Source: Marsupella aquatica
Taxonomy: Eukaryota; Marchantiophyta
Assembly (NCBI GenBank): GCA_973895155.1
Contig: OZ316899.1
Span: 14,880,001-14,944,000 of the forward strand
DNA length: 64,000 nucleotides
Direction of reading: 5' to 3'
Shown: positions 11,901-21,262 of the stretch, in pieces
Layout of the letters: every line of letters starts with the position of its first letter
Numbering within the stretch: the stretch's first letter is position 1
The notes under the pieces: model-generated
Seen by the model: the letters and a program-made list of their open reading frames with translations, nothing else
The model's database searches: none
What the model was told of the DNA's origin: nothing
Translations under genes and position numbers: made by a program

Positions 11901-13410
11901 GCTTTTTGGGGAGCTCCCTGGGTTCTTCCTCCATTACGGACGGCACCTCGGGGCTCCATGTAACTTTCTTTCTTTTGAGTGGAGTGGTAGCCATGGTAGC
12001 GCTCTCCTTGAGTATACCCGACACGGTGCCCTGGCCAACGACCTCCGTAGGGCTCGGTAGTACGGGGGATTCTTGACCCGCTACTTGCTTATCACTTAAT
12101 GGCATCCCTGGCGCCTCGGTCGGGGCTACTGGTCTGGGCTGGTTTAGAATATGGGCCTCTCGAGTGGCATTTACCCCAAAGACTTCCTCTTCGTCAAGCC
12201 AAGAGATTAGCTCCACCATATTTACCTCTTCTTCTGAGATTTCCTCCTCCAAGTCATATTCTTTGGGACCCTAGGGTGTTTCGCCCTGATAGTCCTCTTC
12301 CTTCCATGATACCGTCGTAGTTGGGTTACCGAATTGTAACTCCTTCTTTCCCCAGTCAGTAATGACTCGGGCACCGTATAATCAGGGTCTGCCCAACACT
12401 ACTGGGTAAGTCGACAGACGGACTGGTCGCATTACCAGGTAATTTAGAAAAAACTTGAGGCCTCCAATCCACGTGGATATCTTGGTCAACGTTCCCAACG
12501 GCATGATTCGGGCACCGTTTGCTAATCGAATGGCGCGGGCCGTAGGTTGATATGAGGTATATCCCAACCTCACGGAAGTGTCTTCTGTCGTGATATTTAC
12601 TCCGGACCCGCCATCTACCGGTACAAACTGAACAGTACAGCTTGCTATCTCAATAGAAACCTCAGGCGCCCCTAAGTCCTGGTAAATCATCATACAATCG
12701 GCTAAGGTGCTTACCCAAGGGAGCCGTCTCCGTCTCTTTCCTATTAACATCTCCTTGAGTTGTTGCCGATACTTTGGGTTATCCTACAACAGTTGTCTGA
12801 CAGTGGCCGTGGTTGCACAATTTTGAACGTCCTTTTTGATGTCGTATTGGTTAGTCGGTGGGGTCGCAGATTTTAACGCTTCTGCTGCCTTGACTTGAGC
12901 TTCCAAGGCAGTCTTAGCTTCCTCAGCTTTTTCTGCCGCCTTAGCATCGGCAATATCCTTTTTAGTGGATTTTTTGTGCTCTTGGGCCTCATAGGCTTCC
13001 AATTGCTTTTTGACCAGCTCCTCTACTCGCGGATAAAACAACTTTGGGTGATCCCGCTGGTAGTCCTCCTGCTCTTCCAATTCTATCAGACTATGCTTAT
13101 CCGCGACTACGTCTCTTTGCTTGTCATCTTTCCAAGCCCGTCCTTCTGCGTACTTGTCCTTCTTACGGGATGATCGGGTAGAAACGGGGTAACATTCATC
13201 GTCCGCGTGCGCTCCCGGTTGCTCGATTGCTTCTATTAGATCGATCCACTCGATGGCATTGTCCTGCCATTCCATCATTACCATCTGCACCACCGCATCC
13301 GTAGTCGGTGGTGTTGCGGGTAGAGTAGACTCGACTTCTAAGGGGGTCAGCGGGCCTAAGGCAGTCGATGCCCAGTCTCTACAAGGTCCCGCCCTGCACT
13401 TGCCCAGCAA
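8909..13410 (-). pseudogene. Ty3/gypsy pol: protease, RT, RNase H, integrase
   Basis: A single frame runs from 13410 to about 10640 and shifts once into the frame that ends at 8909. Domains in order: a lysine/glutamate-rich linker; a retropepsin-like VDGGSGVNI near 12610; RT with ICQDYRKLNDAT, FLDGYSGYNQI, RRMPFGLCNAPAMFQ and FIDNFAIF (11126-11137); RNase H (FHVYVDVSG, YASRQLFATEKNY, HTDHDSL); then an HHCC zinc site and the integrase core IDYIGPF, VSDRRTHF and LAERANG. The usual FIDD is FIDN, losing a catalytic Asp. Six stops occur at 12784, 12271, 11581, 10987, 9251 and 9233, all TAG or TGA. The element is inactive. Confidence 0.9.
8957..8971 (-). promoter_or_regulatory. Polypurine tract of the gypsy element
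   Basis: The minus strand reads TTGAGTGGGGAGCTA and is followed at once by TGTGACAC at 8956. A purine run directly before TG is where plus-strand DNA synthesis starts in LTR retrotransposons, so it marks 8956 as the start of the 3' LTR. The tract lies inside the last codons of the pol frame. Confidence 0.65.
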
Positions 13411-13451
13411 GCTCGACTCTGGCTCTCACTCCTTAGTGCATTCTGACCCTG
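13328..13451. repeat. Repeat R, 5' LTR copy, left piece
   Basis: It matches 6046-6170 with few changes and joins directly to pol sequence at 13327, so the end of the 5' LTR and the primer site are missing here. The right piece resumes at 17452 after the 4.0-kb insertion. Confidence 0.8.
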
Positions 13452-13609
13452 TGTCACGTCATCGGCTGCGGCCTTAACTCAGACTTCAGCTTAGACGGGC
13501 ACATCCCTCGTAAATCTGAGGGTTCGGGCAGGAAGGGAAGCACGTAATGCACCTTATTCTTGTAAACTAGCGCTAAGTGCGCATACTGCTAAATACGGAC
13601 ACCTCCTAG

Positions 13610-13640
13610 GTATGGTATGTGTTCCGCCGCCGGAACGTAC
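13610..13640 (-). repeat. Conserved 3' hairpin motif
   Basis: TTCCGGCGGCGGAA (13622-13635) forms a 5-bp stem with GCGG loop and is followed in the sense direction by ACATACC. The motif recurs near the 3' end of the elements at 21503, 48021, 52327 (degenerate), 56864 (degenerate) and 62401. Confidence 0.75.
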
Positions 13641-14509
13641 CTTAGTCGATAGCAGGATCGACCCCGGCTTAAGGGCTTCTAAGCCTTCGTGCTGTCCGCC
13701 TTCGATCCGGATTCGATGATACAGGTCCTCAACCTGTGCTCGCAACCACTTACCCGTAGGCTGCACCCTGTGCACGTCTCGGGTAGTGCGTTCGGCCTGG
13801 CGTTGCCACCCATATACGAGAAACCCACACACATACACGCGCACATGCATACAATCTCGATTTACACGAAGGAAAATGATGGGAAAGGATTTTACTACAA
13901 AGGGAACATATGCGTACACTTAGTTGACCCGACAGCCCCGGAATGAACAGGTTCAAGGCCGAGGGTGCACATTACAACGGAGCCCGGCTCCGCACTCGCC
14001 CGACGAGCTTAGTCCTACCCCCTCCCCTTGGTACTCTTTCATTCCCAGAGGTCGAGACTCCCCGCACATACCGCGGACACCCAACTCTGCAACTAAAAAC
14101 CCCCCTTGCCTCTACCGAGGGGTGCACTAAATACTAAGGGACGGGGTGTCCTCTCGCCGAAGATTTGCTGACTAAGGTCCTAACTAAGCTGACAGTCAGG
14201 CTGGAAAATGGCTGTGTCTTATTAGAAGATCCTAATCTACGCAAGCTGGACAGCACGGCAGCGCTGCTGTACCTAAGGCAGGTGCCTGTCCCAAGAGCCT
14301 GACTAAGCCAGTCCTAATCCTAATCTATTCCTACTCCGCTGCTAATGTCTGGCACGCTTGCCAGAGCCGCCCGAATGGGAGCGGCCATCCCGCTACCTTC
14401 GAAGCCTGTCATTGTCCGCCTTGAGGAGCTGGACCTGGTCTAGCAGAGATTCGTTCTCTCGCCTCGCCGCGTCCGTCTCCTCTGCTGCCTCTTGACAAGC
14501 CTCCTCCAG

Positions 14510-16984
14510 CTACTGGGCGTCATTTGTCAGTTTACCCGCGAGCTGGTCCTGCTTCTCGGCCTCGGTTTGGAGCCGCGCCACCTCGGCCTGTAGCGTGGCT
14601 ATCTCCGCCGTGTCCCGTTGGGCCCGTTCCTCGGCCTCCTCCAGGTCTTTCTGCCAGGTGACAGTTTGATTCTTCAAACTGTCAATCTGGTTCCAGAGTC
14701 GTGTAATCTCGGCCTCGTTCCCAGCTTTGGTCTGTTCGGCTAGGACGGTAAGAGCGTGCGCCTTTGCTAACAACTCATCGGCGGCTGCAACCTTGGGTCG
14801 TAGTTGTAGAAGCTCAGCCTCTTGAGCCGCAACTTCGTTCTTTAGGTGCACGGACTCCACCCGGTACCGCTCTATCCTCTGAAGGGCCTCTGACTGGGCC
14901 CGACCTGCCTTTACTGCGGCAACCAACTCCTGATTGAAGAAACAGGCTACCTTCCGGGCCATGAACTCCCCGGTATCCCGGGCAATTTGATGAGAGAAAT
15001 CTCCCAGAAGCTCGTTCAGAAATGTACCCGGTACGAAGAGTTCCGGGTGGTCCAGGTTGTGCCTGTCCGGAGTTGGGCACGGGCAGACATCAACACGCGC
15101 GGGGGCCGGGGCAATGACGTCCAGCCCTGGGGACGTAACGTTGGAAGGGGCTAGAGTGTCCTCCTGCAGCAATGTCCGGTTCTCCGGAATAGCCACCGGT
15201 GGGTCTTTGGGAGACCCTGGCTCGGGTAAGACCTCCGTCGTACCGACTTCTGTACTTAGCCCGGCTTGTTGGGTCGCATCAACGGTTGCGACGACCGACC
15301 CATCCGGTACCTCTTCGGTTATGACTACAACTACTTGTGGAGGTGGGGTGGGTGAAGCTGGCGTGTCCGCTGGACTTCGGGCCTCGGGCTGGGGCCGTCT
15401 CTCCAATGCCGGGAAAACCCACCTAGCTGGGACCAGCTTTGTAACGTTGACACGGGGAAGGGTTTGTCGATCAAACCGGGCATACCACTCAAGAATGATC
15501 TCGATGTGGCTAGCAAAATACGCCTTCCCGCCAATGTACAGCGTCTTCCTTCGCCGCTCCATCTCTTCATGGAATTTCTTAGCGAAGTACGACGCCCACC
15601 TCCTAGGTCGATAGTTCTCGACCTGGATAACCTGGGCGGCGGAGATCTCCCCCCGGGGTTCCATCATGTGGAGGGCGTACCTCTGGAACTCCAGTCGCTC
15701 AGCTATCTCGGGGATGAGGCAGGTCTTCATCACGAACCCGTTGTCCACTGCTCCCTCTGAGGGAAAACTTGAAGATTGGTACTTGGCTCCCTTGCCCCCG
15801 GGAGCCCGTGATTCGACTCGATGGTCACCTTCGGGTAACCCGAAGATCATCCTGAGCCGTTCTTCCGTGAGGGGCATACTCCTTCCCCGCAGCCGAGTAT
15901 GTTGACGCGCGTCATCATAATTCCTAACGAACTCCGTCATGTCCTCCCCGTAGTACCTGCAAGTGTTCCAGGGGAGGGAGGCAAGGTGCTCGAATCCCTG
16001 AGTCTTCAGGTACACCGCATGCTTGGGATGGAGGATGTTTTTGTGAACGTTTTCCCCCATGCGGTGCATCGTCACCTTGGCCACGGCTACCGTGGCCAAC
16101 GGTAACCCGGATGTAGTGGCGGATTCCTTCCTCTTCTTCCCCCGTGACTGGCTCGGGGAAGGTGACACCTCCCCATCCTCCCGATCGGGCCTGGGTAGTG
16201 CCACTGCCGTTAGTAACGGGCCCGGGTCGGCCACGGTCACCATGTTGTCTGCCGGGGCCGCTCCTGGGGTCAGAGCAGGGGGTGGGGACGATATAGTGTC
16301 GGCCCCCTGAGCGCTTGTTCCTCTGGGCCGCTTGGTCAAGGGTAGGGTAGCCTCGTCGTCATCGCTAAGATCCACAGCGTTGATGACGGAGCGTACTTGT
16401 GCTGGCCGGGCGATCGGTGGTGGGGTTTGGCTAGGCTGCGGCTGAGGCTGAAGCTGAAGCTGAGCCTGAGGTTGTATGGGTACGGGTACGGGTACGGGTA
16501 CGACTGAGTTGGTCATGTTGGTTGCTGGCCGAGTTCCTATGAAGCTCTGTAGGTGCTGGTAGAAGTTCTCCAAAGCGAGTGCAGACGACCTTGTCGAACG
16601 GGTAGTGCTGGACTCGCTGTTGATGATAGCCCGAACCTGAGCAGGGATGTGGTCAAAGTGATGTTGTTGCAAGTCGATCGTACCCGGGATATTGAAGACC
16701 TCGTCCGGAAGCCGAAGCAATGCTTCCCAGAACCCGATATATTTGTCTCCATTGAAGAAGTACTCGGATACCTCTGCTGGTCGATAAAGCTCGCTCTGAG
16801 ACGGGTAGTCAAAGTTAAGGATGTAGTGGTGTCGTCCTGCTAGGCGGATGGCTCTCTCGTACTCGCGTTCGATTTCGTATCGACGCGGGTTGGCGTGTTT
16901 CAATGAGTCGGCCAAGTGCCTTCCGGTAGATAGGAACTGCGTCCAGAATTGAATGGCCAAGCTGGAGAGGATCGTGTGCGACAT
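14510..16984 (-). CDS. Intact 824-residue gag-like, plant-transposon-type protein
   Basis: Open from ATG at 16984 (minus), about 105 nt past the TATA box and 468 nt from the element end, with no internal stop. It has a helical N-terminal region (residues 1-150), a low-complexity Pro/Gln part with a VPVPVPVP run (about 165-195), a basic GKKRKE patch near 285, a conserved block at about 305-520 (GENVHKNILHPKH, WNTCRYYGEDM, LRMIFGLPEGD, WASYFAKKFHEEMERR), a Pro-rich linker and a coiled coil from about 680. The LRMIFGLP motif recalls plant mobile-domain or Transposase_32-type ORFs carried by plant retroelements. I see no zinc knuckle, protease or polymerase. A structural, gag-like role is an inference; homologues lie at 6690-8623 and 53130-55386. 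Confidence 0.7.
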   Translation of the reverse strand: MSHTILSSLAIQFWTQFLSTGRHLADSLKHANPRRYEIEREYERAIRLAGRHHYILNFDYPSQSELYRPAEVSEYFFNGDKYIGFWEALLRLPDEVFNIPGTIDLQQHHFDHIPAQVRAIINSESSTTRSTRSSALALENFYQHLQSFIGTRPATNMTNSVVPVPVPVPIQPQAQLQLQPQPQPSQTPPPIARPAQVRSVINAVDLSDDDEATLPLTKRPRGTSAQGADTISSPPPALTPGAAPADNMVTVADPGPLLTAVALPRPDREDGEVSPSPSQSRGKKRKESATTSGLPLATVAVAKVTMHRMGENVHKNILHPKHAVYLKTQGFEHLASLPWNTCRYYGEDMTEFVRNYDDARQHTRLRGRSMPLTEERLRMIFGLPEGDHRVESRAPGGKGAKYQSSSFPSEGAVDNGFVMKTCLIPEIAERLEFQRYALHMMEPRGEISAAQVIQVENYRPRRWASYFAKKFHEEMERRRKTLYIGGKAYFASHIEIILEWYARFDRQTLPRVNVTKLVPARWVFPALERRPQPEARSPADTPASPTPPPQVVVVITEEVPDGSVVATVDATQQAGLSTEVGTTEVLPEPGSPKDPPVAIPENRTLLQEDTLAPSNVTSPGLDVIAPAPARVDVCPCPTPDRHNLDHPELFVPGTFLNELLGDFSHQIARDTGEFMARKVACFFNQELVAAVKAGRAQSEALQRIERYRVESVHLKNEVAAQEAELLQLRPKVAAADELLAKAHALTVLAEQTKAGNEAEITRLWNQIDSLKNQTVTWQKDLEEAEERAQRDTAEIATLQAEVARLQTEAEKQDQLAGKLTNDAQ

Positions 16985-17085
16985 TCAGAGGAGATAGTAG
17001 TGGCGACTTAGAGCGAACGAGAGAGCTAGGGTCGAAGCTGGCGCGTGGACTGATGGACTGGTGCACTACAAAGGGTTGGCTCCCC

Positions 17086-17092
17086 TTTTATA
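17086..17092 (-). promoter_or_regulatory. TATA box of the 4.0-kb element
   Basis: The minus strand reads GGTATAAAAGGGG. The related element at 52156-55860 has TATAAAAGG at 55495-55501, and the gypsy 3' LTR has ATAAAAGC at 8631-8640. Conserved placement between the TG end and the ORF supports a pol II promoter. Confidence 0.6.
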
Positions 17093-17699
17093 CCTTGAGG
17101 GCTTGTTGATCCCCCGACGTCCCCTCGATGCCCATAGGCTGAACCGCTCACGCTTGTGGTGTGCCGGCCACTCCGCCGGTCTGAGTCAGCGCGTGTCAGT
17201 GGCCGCTTCCTTAAGTTTGTTATACGGACCCGGGGGAGGGGCCCCTCCACGCTCGTAACCCGAGTGTGCAAATAGCGACCAGCCGCCAGTCCGAACCTGA
17301 ATTCCCCCTTATTGCCTAATGATATCCTACCCATAATGATTACCTAAATACTGTCGTTATGCTAATAATAGCGGCCTAAGACACTCCTAACGCGCGTGCC
17401 GAGCGCAGTTAGACCGAATCACTCATTAACCGCCGTACCGGTGGCATCACACCCTGCTCAGGCCGGGACTCCCAGTGCCTTGCCTTTTCTTGCGCTAAGA
17501 TAACTAAGCCTTCTCCCCCTCCCATAGCGGAAGGGGAAGCCTAAATACTACATTCCGGAAAGGAGCTGGAAGATACTACCTCCCAGGGTAATGCCTACTG
17601 ACTAACTACTGTAAGTAGTGGGTAATTCCAAAAGTAGGAAGAAACTGAAAATTTTTGAATTTTCTATGGTGTTTAAACTATAATTATTGCTAACATAGT

Positions 17700-17875
17700 G
17701 GAGATAGCATTCTGTCTACAAGTTACGGGTTCCCAAGTCTAAGTTACGAGTAAACTCCTGTTTACGAGTTTACAAGTTTACTAGTTACTAGTTAATAGTA
17801 TCCCAGTTTACGAGTTTACAAGTTCACGACTGTTTACTAGTTACGAGTTTACTAGTTAGGGCTTTCCGAGTTTTG
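17700..17875. repeat. TTACGAGT/TTACTAGT array, left
   Basis: Around a dozen 8-10-bp units of the type (G)TTTACGAG and TTTACTAGT in close succession, slightly irregular. The same units reappear at 20690-20790 on the other side of the coding remnant. Confidence 0.7.
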
Positions 17876-18059
17876 CCTTACGAGTTGGCGACCGGGGATC
17901 GCGATGTCTTACGGATACATTCAACGAGACTTAGAAATGGAATGGCGAGCATGCATTGAAGCAAAGGCAAGGTAGACCTCGGGCGCTCACTCCTGACTAA
18001 ATCCCTGCCTCCTCCATTGATCCTTTTGGCCTCCCCATTTCTTTGCGCTACTACAAGAA

Positions 18060-20495
18060 ACAATTTGAGCTATGGATGGCCTGGCAGCTGATGAGCAGTA
18101 CCAAGTTGACGCATTGGCAATTCCTAAGAGCGTAGTTGCTTGAATTCCACAAGCGCCCAATAGTTATGCAAATTTACAGACTTCATTACAACAGCTAGGT
18201 TTGGGGCATCTACTTGTCGTTCCTTGGGACGTAGAACTTGACGCATACTTGCAGGATTTTGTGAAGGGGTCGCTGCTTGCTCCTGAATTTTGATAGATCA
18301 TTCGAGCTTGGCCAAGTCTGTGGACTGTGGAGCAAATTGCTCGTGCCTTCCGCTGCCCTTCAGAAGGAAAAGGATTGTATTCAAAGAAGAAAGATTTGTC
18401 TACTCCCTACTTCTCTGGGATTTGCAATCTCACAAATGACTGGAATCTAACACAGTGTACTTATCCAGATTTGAGAGTGCTTCTGGAATTTCTAGTGCCA
18501 ATTTTACACCCAAAAAAGCCAACCATTTGCCCAGTGGCTTTGGTGAACACAATTGTAGTTGCACACAGTGGAGCCATCGAAGTGAATTGGGCCTTGTTAA
18601 TTTTCAATGTGATGAAGGATCAAGTGAGGAGCATGAAGGCAGGTAGACCTACCTATCTGCAGGTATATCTGACTCAACTCTATTAGGCTTATGATTGTTT
18701 ACATCCAGAGGAGAGAATAGAAAGAGGATTACTCCTGATCGAACTAGGCATTGAAGAAGAAATTGGTGTGGAAGAACCAGTGGATGCTATTCCCCTGGAT
18801 TCTAATGATCAGAATGTGGTTGTTGATATGGATTTGGAAGATGCCTCAGTGGGTGAACTTGAAGTTTCATCTGCTCACGATATGGAGTTGGTTCGACATC
18901 CTCTGGTTAACTTGGTGTATTCAAGAGAAGTCAACGTGGAAAATCAACCTGGAGCTGGAAAAGCTGAGGACGTCCGAGCAACACGAAGCTGTTGCTGACC
19001 CGACCACTGCTGTCATCTTGAGGGTTGATCCGACTACTTCTTCAAAGGCAGAGTTCAACCAGCAACTTATTGATAAGTTAATTGCTCTTTTCGGTTGTGA
19101 TGATGTGGAACTCTATGATGTTGTCTATAATTTAAGATCAGAGGTAGTTAGCTTATCATCCCCATTTCCAGATCAATTAACTCCTGTCAGGACCACCTCT
19201 CCTATTGTGGGATCAGCCTTAGAAGAATTCGTTGCTCTCAGTCCTGTTGCACCACCAAACCTGCCTGTAGAGCCAAGTGAACCTGTTCCTGTGACAGAGG
19301 ATGTAAATTATGCTGCCATTATAACCGACTTATTGGACATGCTACAATGTGAGCCACAGGAGATAATGTCAATTGTTAGCAACTTAACTTAGAAATCCCC
19401 AGTTGCAGAAATTCCTCATAATCCAAATCCTTACTCATACAGTCCTGATTCCAACTATGAACCCACTGATGGACCCATCTTCACTCGGGGTCGCTCTGAA
19501 GATCCTTATGTTAGACGGGATCTCTCTGATGACTCTGACCCGCCTTTGGATAATGACACTTATAGATCTTATGACAATTCCCTTGAGTCATCACTAAGGC
19601 AAGGGTTTGAAGATGTTGATACAGCTTTGAGGTCAAACCCAAACCTAGTAGCAGTGGTTACGTCCTCTACTCAAACTCCCGGGAATGCTACTATTGAGAA
19701 GAAGTATCCCAGGCTTCCCAGGCTCAAGTACAGAAGTATGTAGACATCTGTAAGGTTATGCATGCCAACATGCCACCAGTTGGAGAATTCTGGAGATACT
19801 ATTACTTAAGGAAAACTGAGGCGAGCTACATTTTTGACCTAAAGTATCATGGGATATCTTGATTGGAAATGGCCCAGTTTGATGAGCACTGGACTGACTC
19901 TGTCTACTTCCGACCTATTCTGGCACTGATGTTGCTGCAAGGTGATGTAGAAGTGGAGGATCCTGACCTACTCCTGGCCTACTTTGGGAATTTTGCAGCT
20001 TATGTTCTGGACTTTGTGCTTACTTTTCTCATGCAGAGTAAGAAATCAACTTCTTGGCAGAACAACTACATCCCTAAGGAACCTAAGGTTATGCTGGTTT
20101 CAACCAGCACATTGGCTGATAAGCAGAGAATTTGGGATAATGTCACCACTCACACTCTGGGCAAGTTCAACCGGTACTTTAAGGATGTTTGCTGGAGACT
20201 TCGACCTTTCTACTCAAAGATGATGAGAACTGAGGATTTCATGGCCTATTATCCCCAGGTTCATGCTGCTACCTGCAATCACTATGATGTGATTGGAATT
20301 TATAGGGAGGCACTCCGAATAGACTCTTGTTATTTGATGAGGAGAATGCCTGTGATGTATCCAGATAGGCAACTGAGATGTTTGCCCTATTCTCGAGGTT
20401 CACCACGACAGACTGAGCTCATGGAGGTTGTCCAATCAGGCACTGTTGCTTTTGTGGAGCTTCTCGAAATCAAAGACAGTCGACACCGAGACTAA
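18060..20495 (+). pseudogene. Gag-like plant-retroelement protein, broken
   Basis: Frame segments in order: 18327-18998 with one TAG at 18684; a shifted frame from about 18990 to 19743 with TAG at 19390 and 19741; and 19863-20495. The first segment (WTVEQIARAFRCPSEGKGLY, LRVLLEFLVPILHPKKPT) has the layout of the Transposase_32-like domain seen in gag-like ORFs of plant retroelements. The middle is an acidic, low-complexity linker. The last 210 residues (YFRPILALMLLQG, LGKFNRYFKDVCW) match nothing I recognise. No zinc knuckle or polymerase follows. Confidence 0.55.
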
Positions 20496-20689
20496 GGCAG
20501 AAGTCCTAAGTGTTTTTAGTTAGTTTAGAGTAGTGCATCTTGTCCGATTTTTAGAAATGTGTTCTAGAGCCTTAAAAGATGTCATACTTCTTTAAAATGT
20601 AGTCTGTACTTAGGAAAGCCTTCTGGAAAAATTTAAGGCTTTTCTGAGCTACGAGTAGGAAGTTAAAAATAGTTGAATTTGCCAAGTTT

Positions 20690-20790
20690 TTACTTCTCTT
20701 GCAATTACGAGTTACGACTTGTTAGACTTTTACGAGTTTAAGAGTTTACTAGTTCACAGCTTTTACTAGTTTACGAGTTTACACTTAGCC
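20690..20790. repeat. TTACGAGT/TTACTAGT array, right
   Basis: Shorter array of the same units as 17700-17875, preceded by a GTAGGAAG...TTGAATTT stretch that also precedes the left array. This suggests that the two arrays are parts of diverged terminal repeats. Confidence 0.6.
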
Positions 20791-21262
20791 AGATTTCAGG
20801 CTTTTCACTTACTGAATCATCATTTTAACTTTTTTAGGAGTATGAAGAGGCATGTCTCTTCGACCCTATGACCTCTCACTCTATAGATTTTTACTATAAG
20901 ACCCCTCTACCACTAGTGTAGTTGATGGTTAAGTTATGCATTTTTGCCTTTTCCTTGTGTTAAACTAGTTGATCATGAATCTATGAGTTCGAGATCAGGT
21001 TTAACATTTGGAAAGACTTACCTCCTTGTGTTTTTTACCCCTGATTTTAAACACAGGAAGTAAAATTCCTTTTGTGCAAATCTTTGGATGTTGTGATGAT
21101 AGATTCATTTTTGGTGATTCATTGCAATCTCCTGAGTTCTTAGAGTTAACTCATTGAGTTTAAGCCTTATTGAAATCGATGGATTTTCTTTCATGTTGCT
21201 TAGTACCATCTAAATGTTGAAGTAGTCACTCGTTTAGATCTTGTCTAAGTACCACTTAGAAA

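Larger units (their letters stand above)
13452..17451 (-). mobile_element. 4.0-kb solo-LTR-like element with intact gag-like ORF
   Basis: It is bounded by 5-bp duplications CCCTG (13447-13451 and 17452-17456) that split repeat R. On the minus strand it begins TGTGATGCC and ends GTGACA. It carries a TATAAAAGGGG promoter motif (17086-17092), an 824-codon ORF (16984-14510), a 1-kb noncoding 3' region and the TTCCGGCGGCGGAA hairpin (13622-13635). By eye there is no direct repeat between its two ends, so it is not a complete LTR-to-LTR element. A solo giant LTR explains this best; an LTR-less gag-only element is the alternative. Confidence 0.75.
5950..17613 (-). mobile_element. Ty3/gypsy element with ORF-bearing giant LTRs, interrupted
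   Basis: On the minus strand the order is a 5' LTR remnant (17613-17452 plus 13451-13328), pol (13410-8909), polypurine tract (8957-8968) and a 3' LTR starting TGTGACAC at 8956 and running to about 5950, where copia sequence abuts. The two LTR remnants share more than 250 bp of near-identical sequence (6046-6325 against 13328-13451 and 17452-17613), which flanks pol as direct repeats. The 3' LTR contains a decayed gag-like ORF homologous to the intact one at 14510-16984. No separate gag is recognised between the 5' LTR and protease. The end of the 5' LTR and the primer site are deleted. Confidence 0.65.
17610..21262 (+). mobile_element. Decayed gag-only relic bounded by TTACGAGTTTACTAGTT arrays
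   Basis: Sequence unlike its neighbours begins TGTAAGTAGTGGG at 17610, inside the gypsy LTR remnant. Arrays of TTACGAGT/TTACTAGT motifs lie at 17700-17875 and again at 20690-20790. Between them is a broken gag-like frame (18060-20495). The arrays may be remnants of diverged LTRs, but clear boundaries and a target duplication were not found. Sequence from 20830 to 21262 shows no coding signal and may be the element's 3' end or older host DNA. Confidence 0.45.

Noticed and set aside
15057-15614. 185-codon plus-strand frame
   Set aside because: Antisense shadow of the intact minus-strand ORF 14510-16984, with no family match.
13452-17451. LTR direct repeats at the two ends of the element
   Set aside because: I compared 13452-14400 with 16985-17451 by eye and found no shared block beyond the short TGT(G/C)A ends. 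A computed self-alignment would be decisive.
17605-17609. ACTAC as target duplication of the relic at 17610
   Set aside because: No CA end followed by ACTAC was found before 26900, so the duplication is unsupported.
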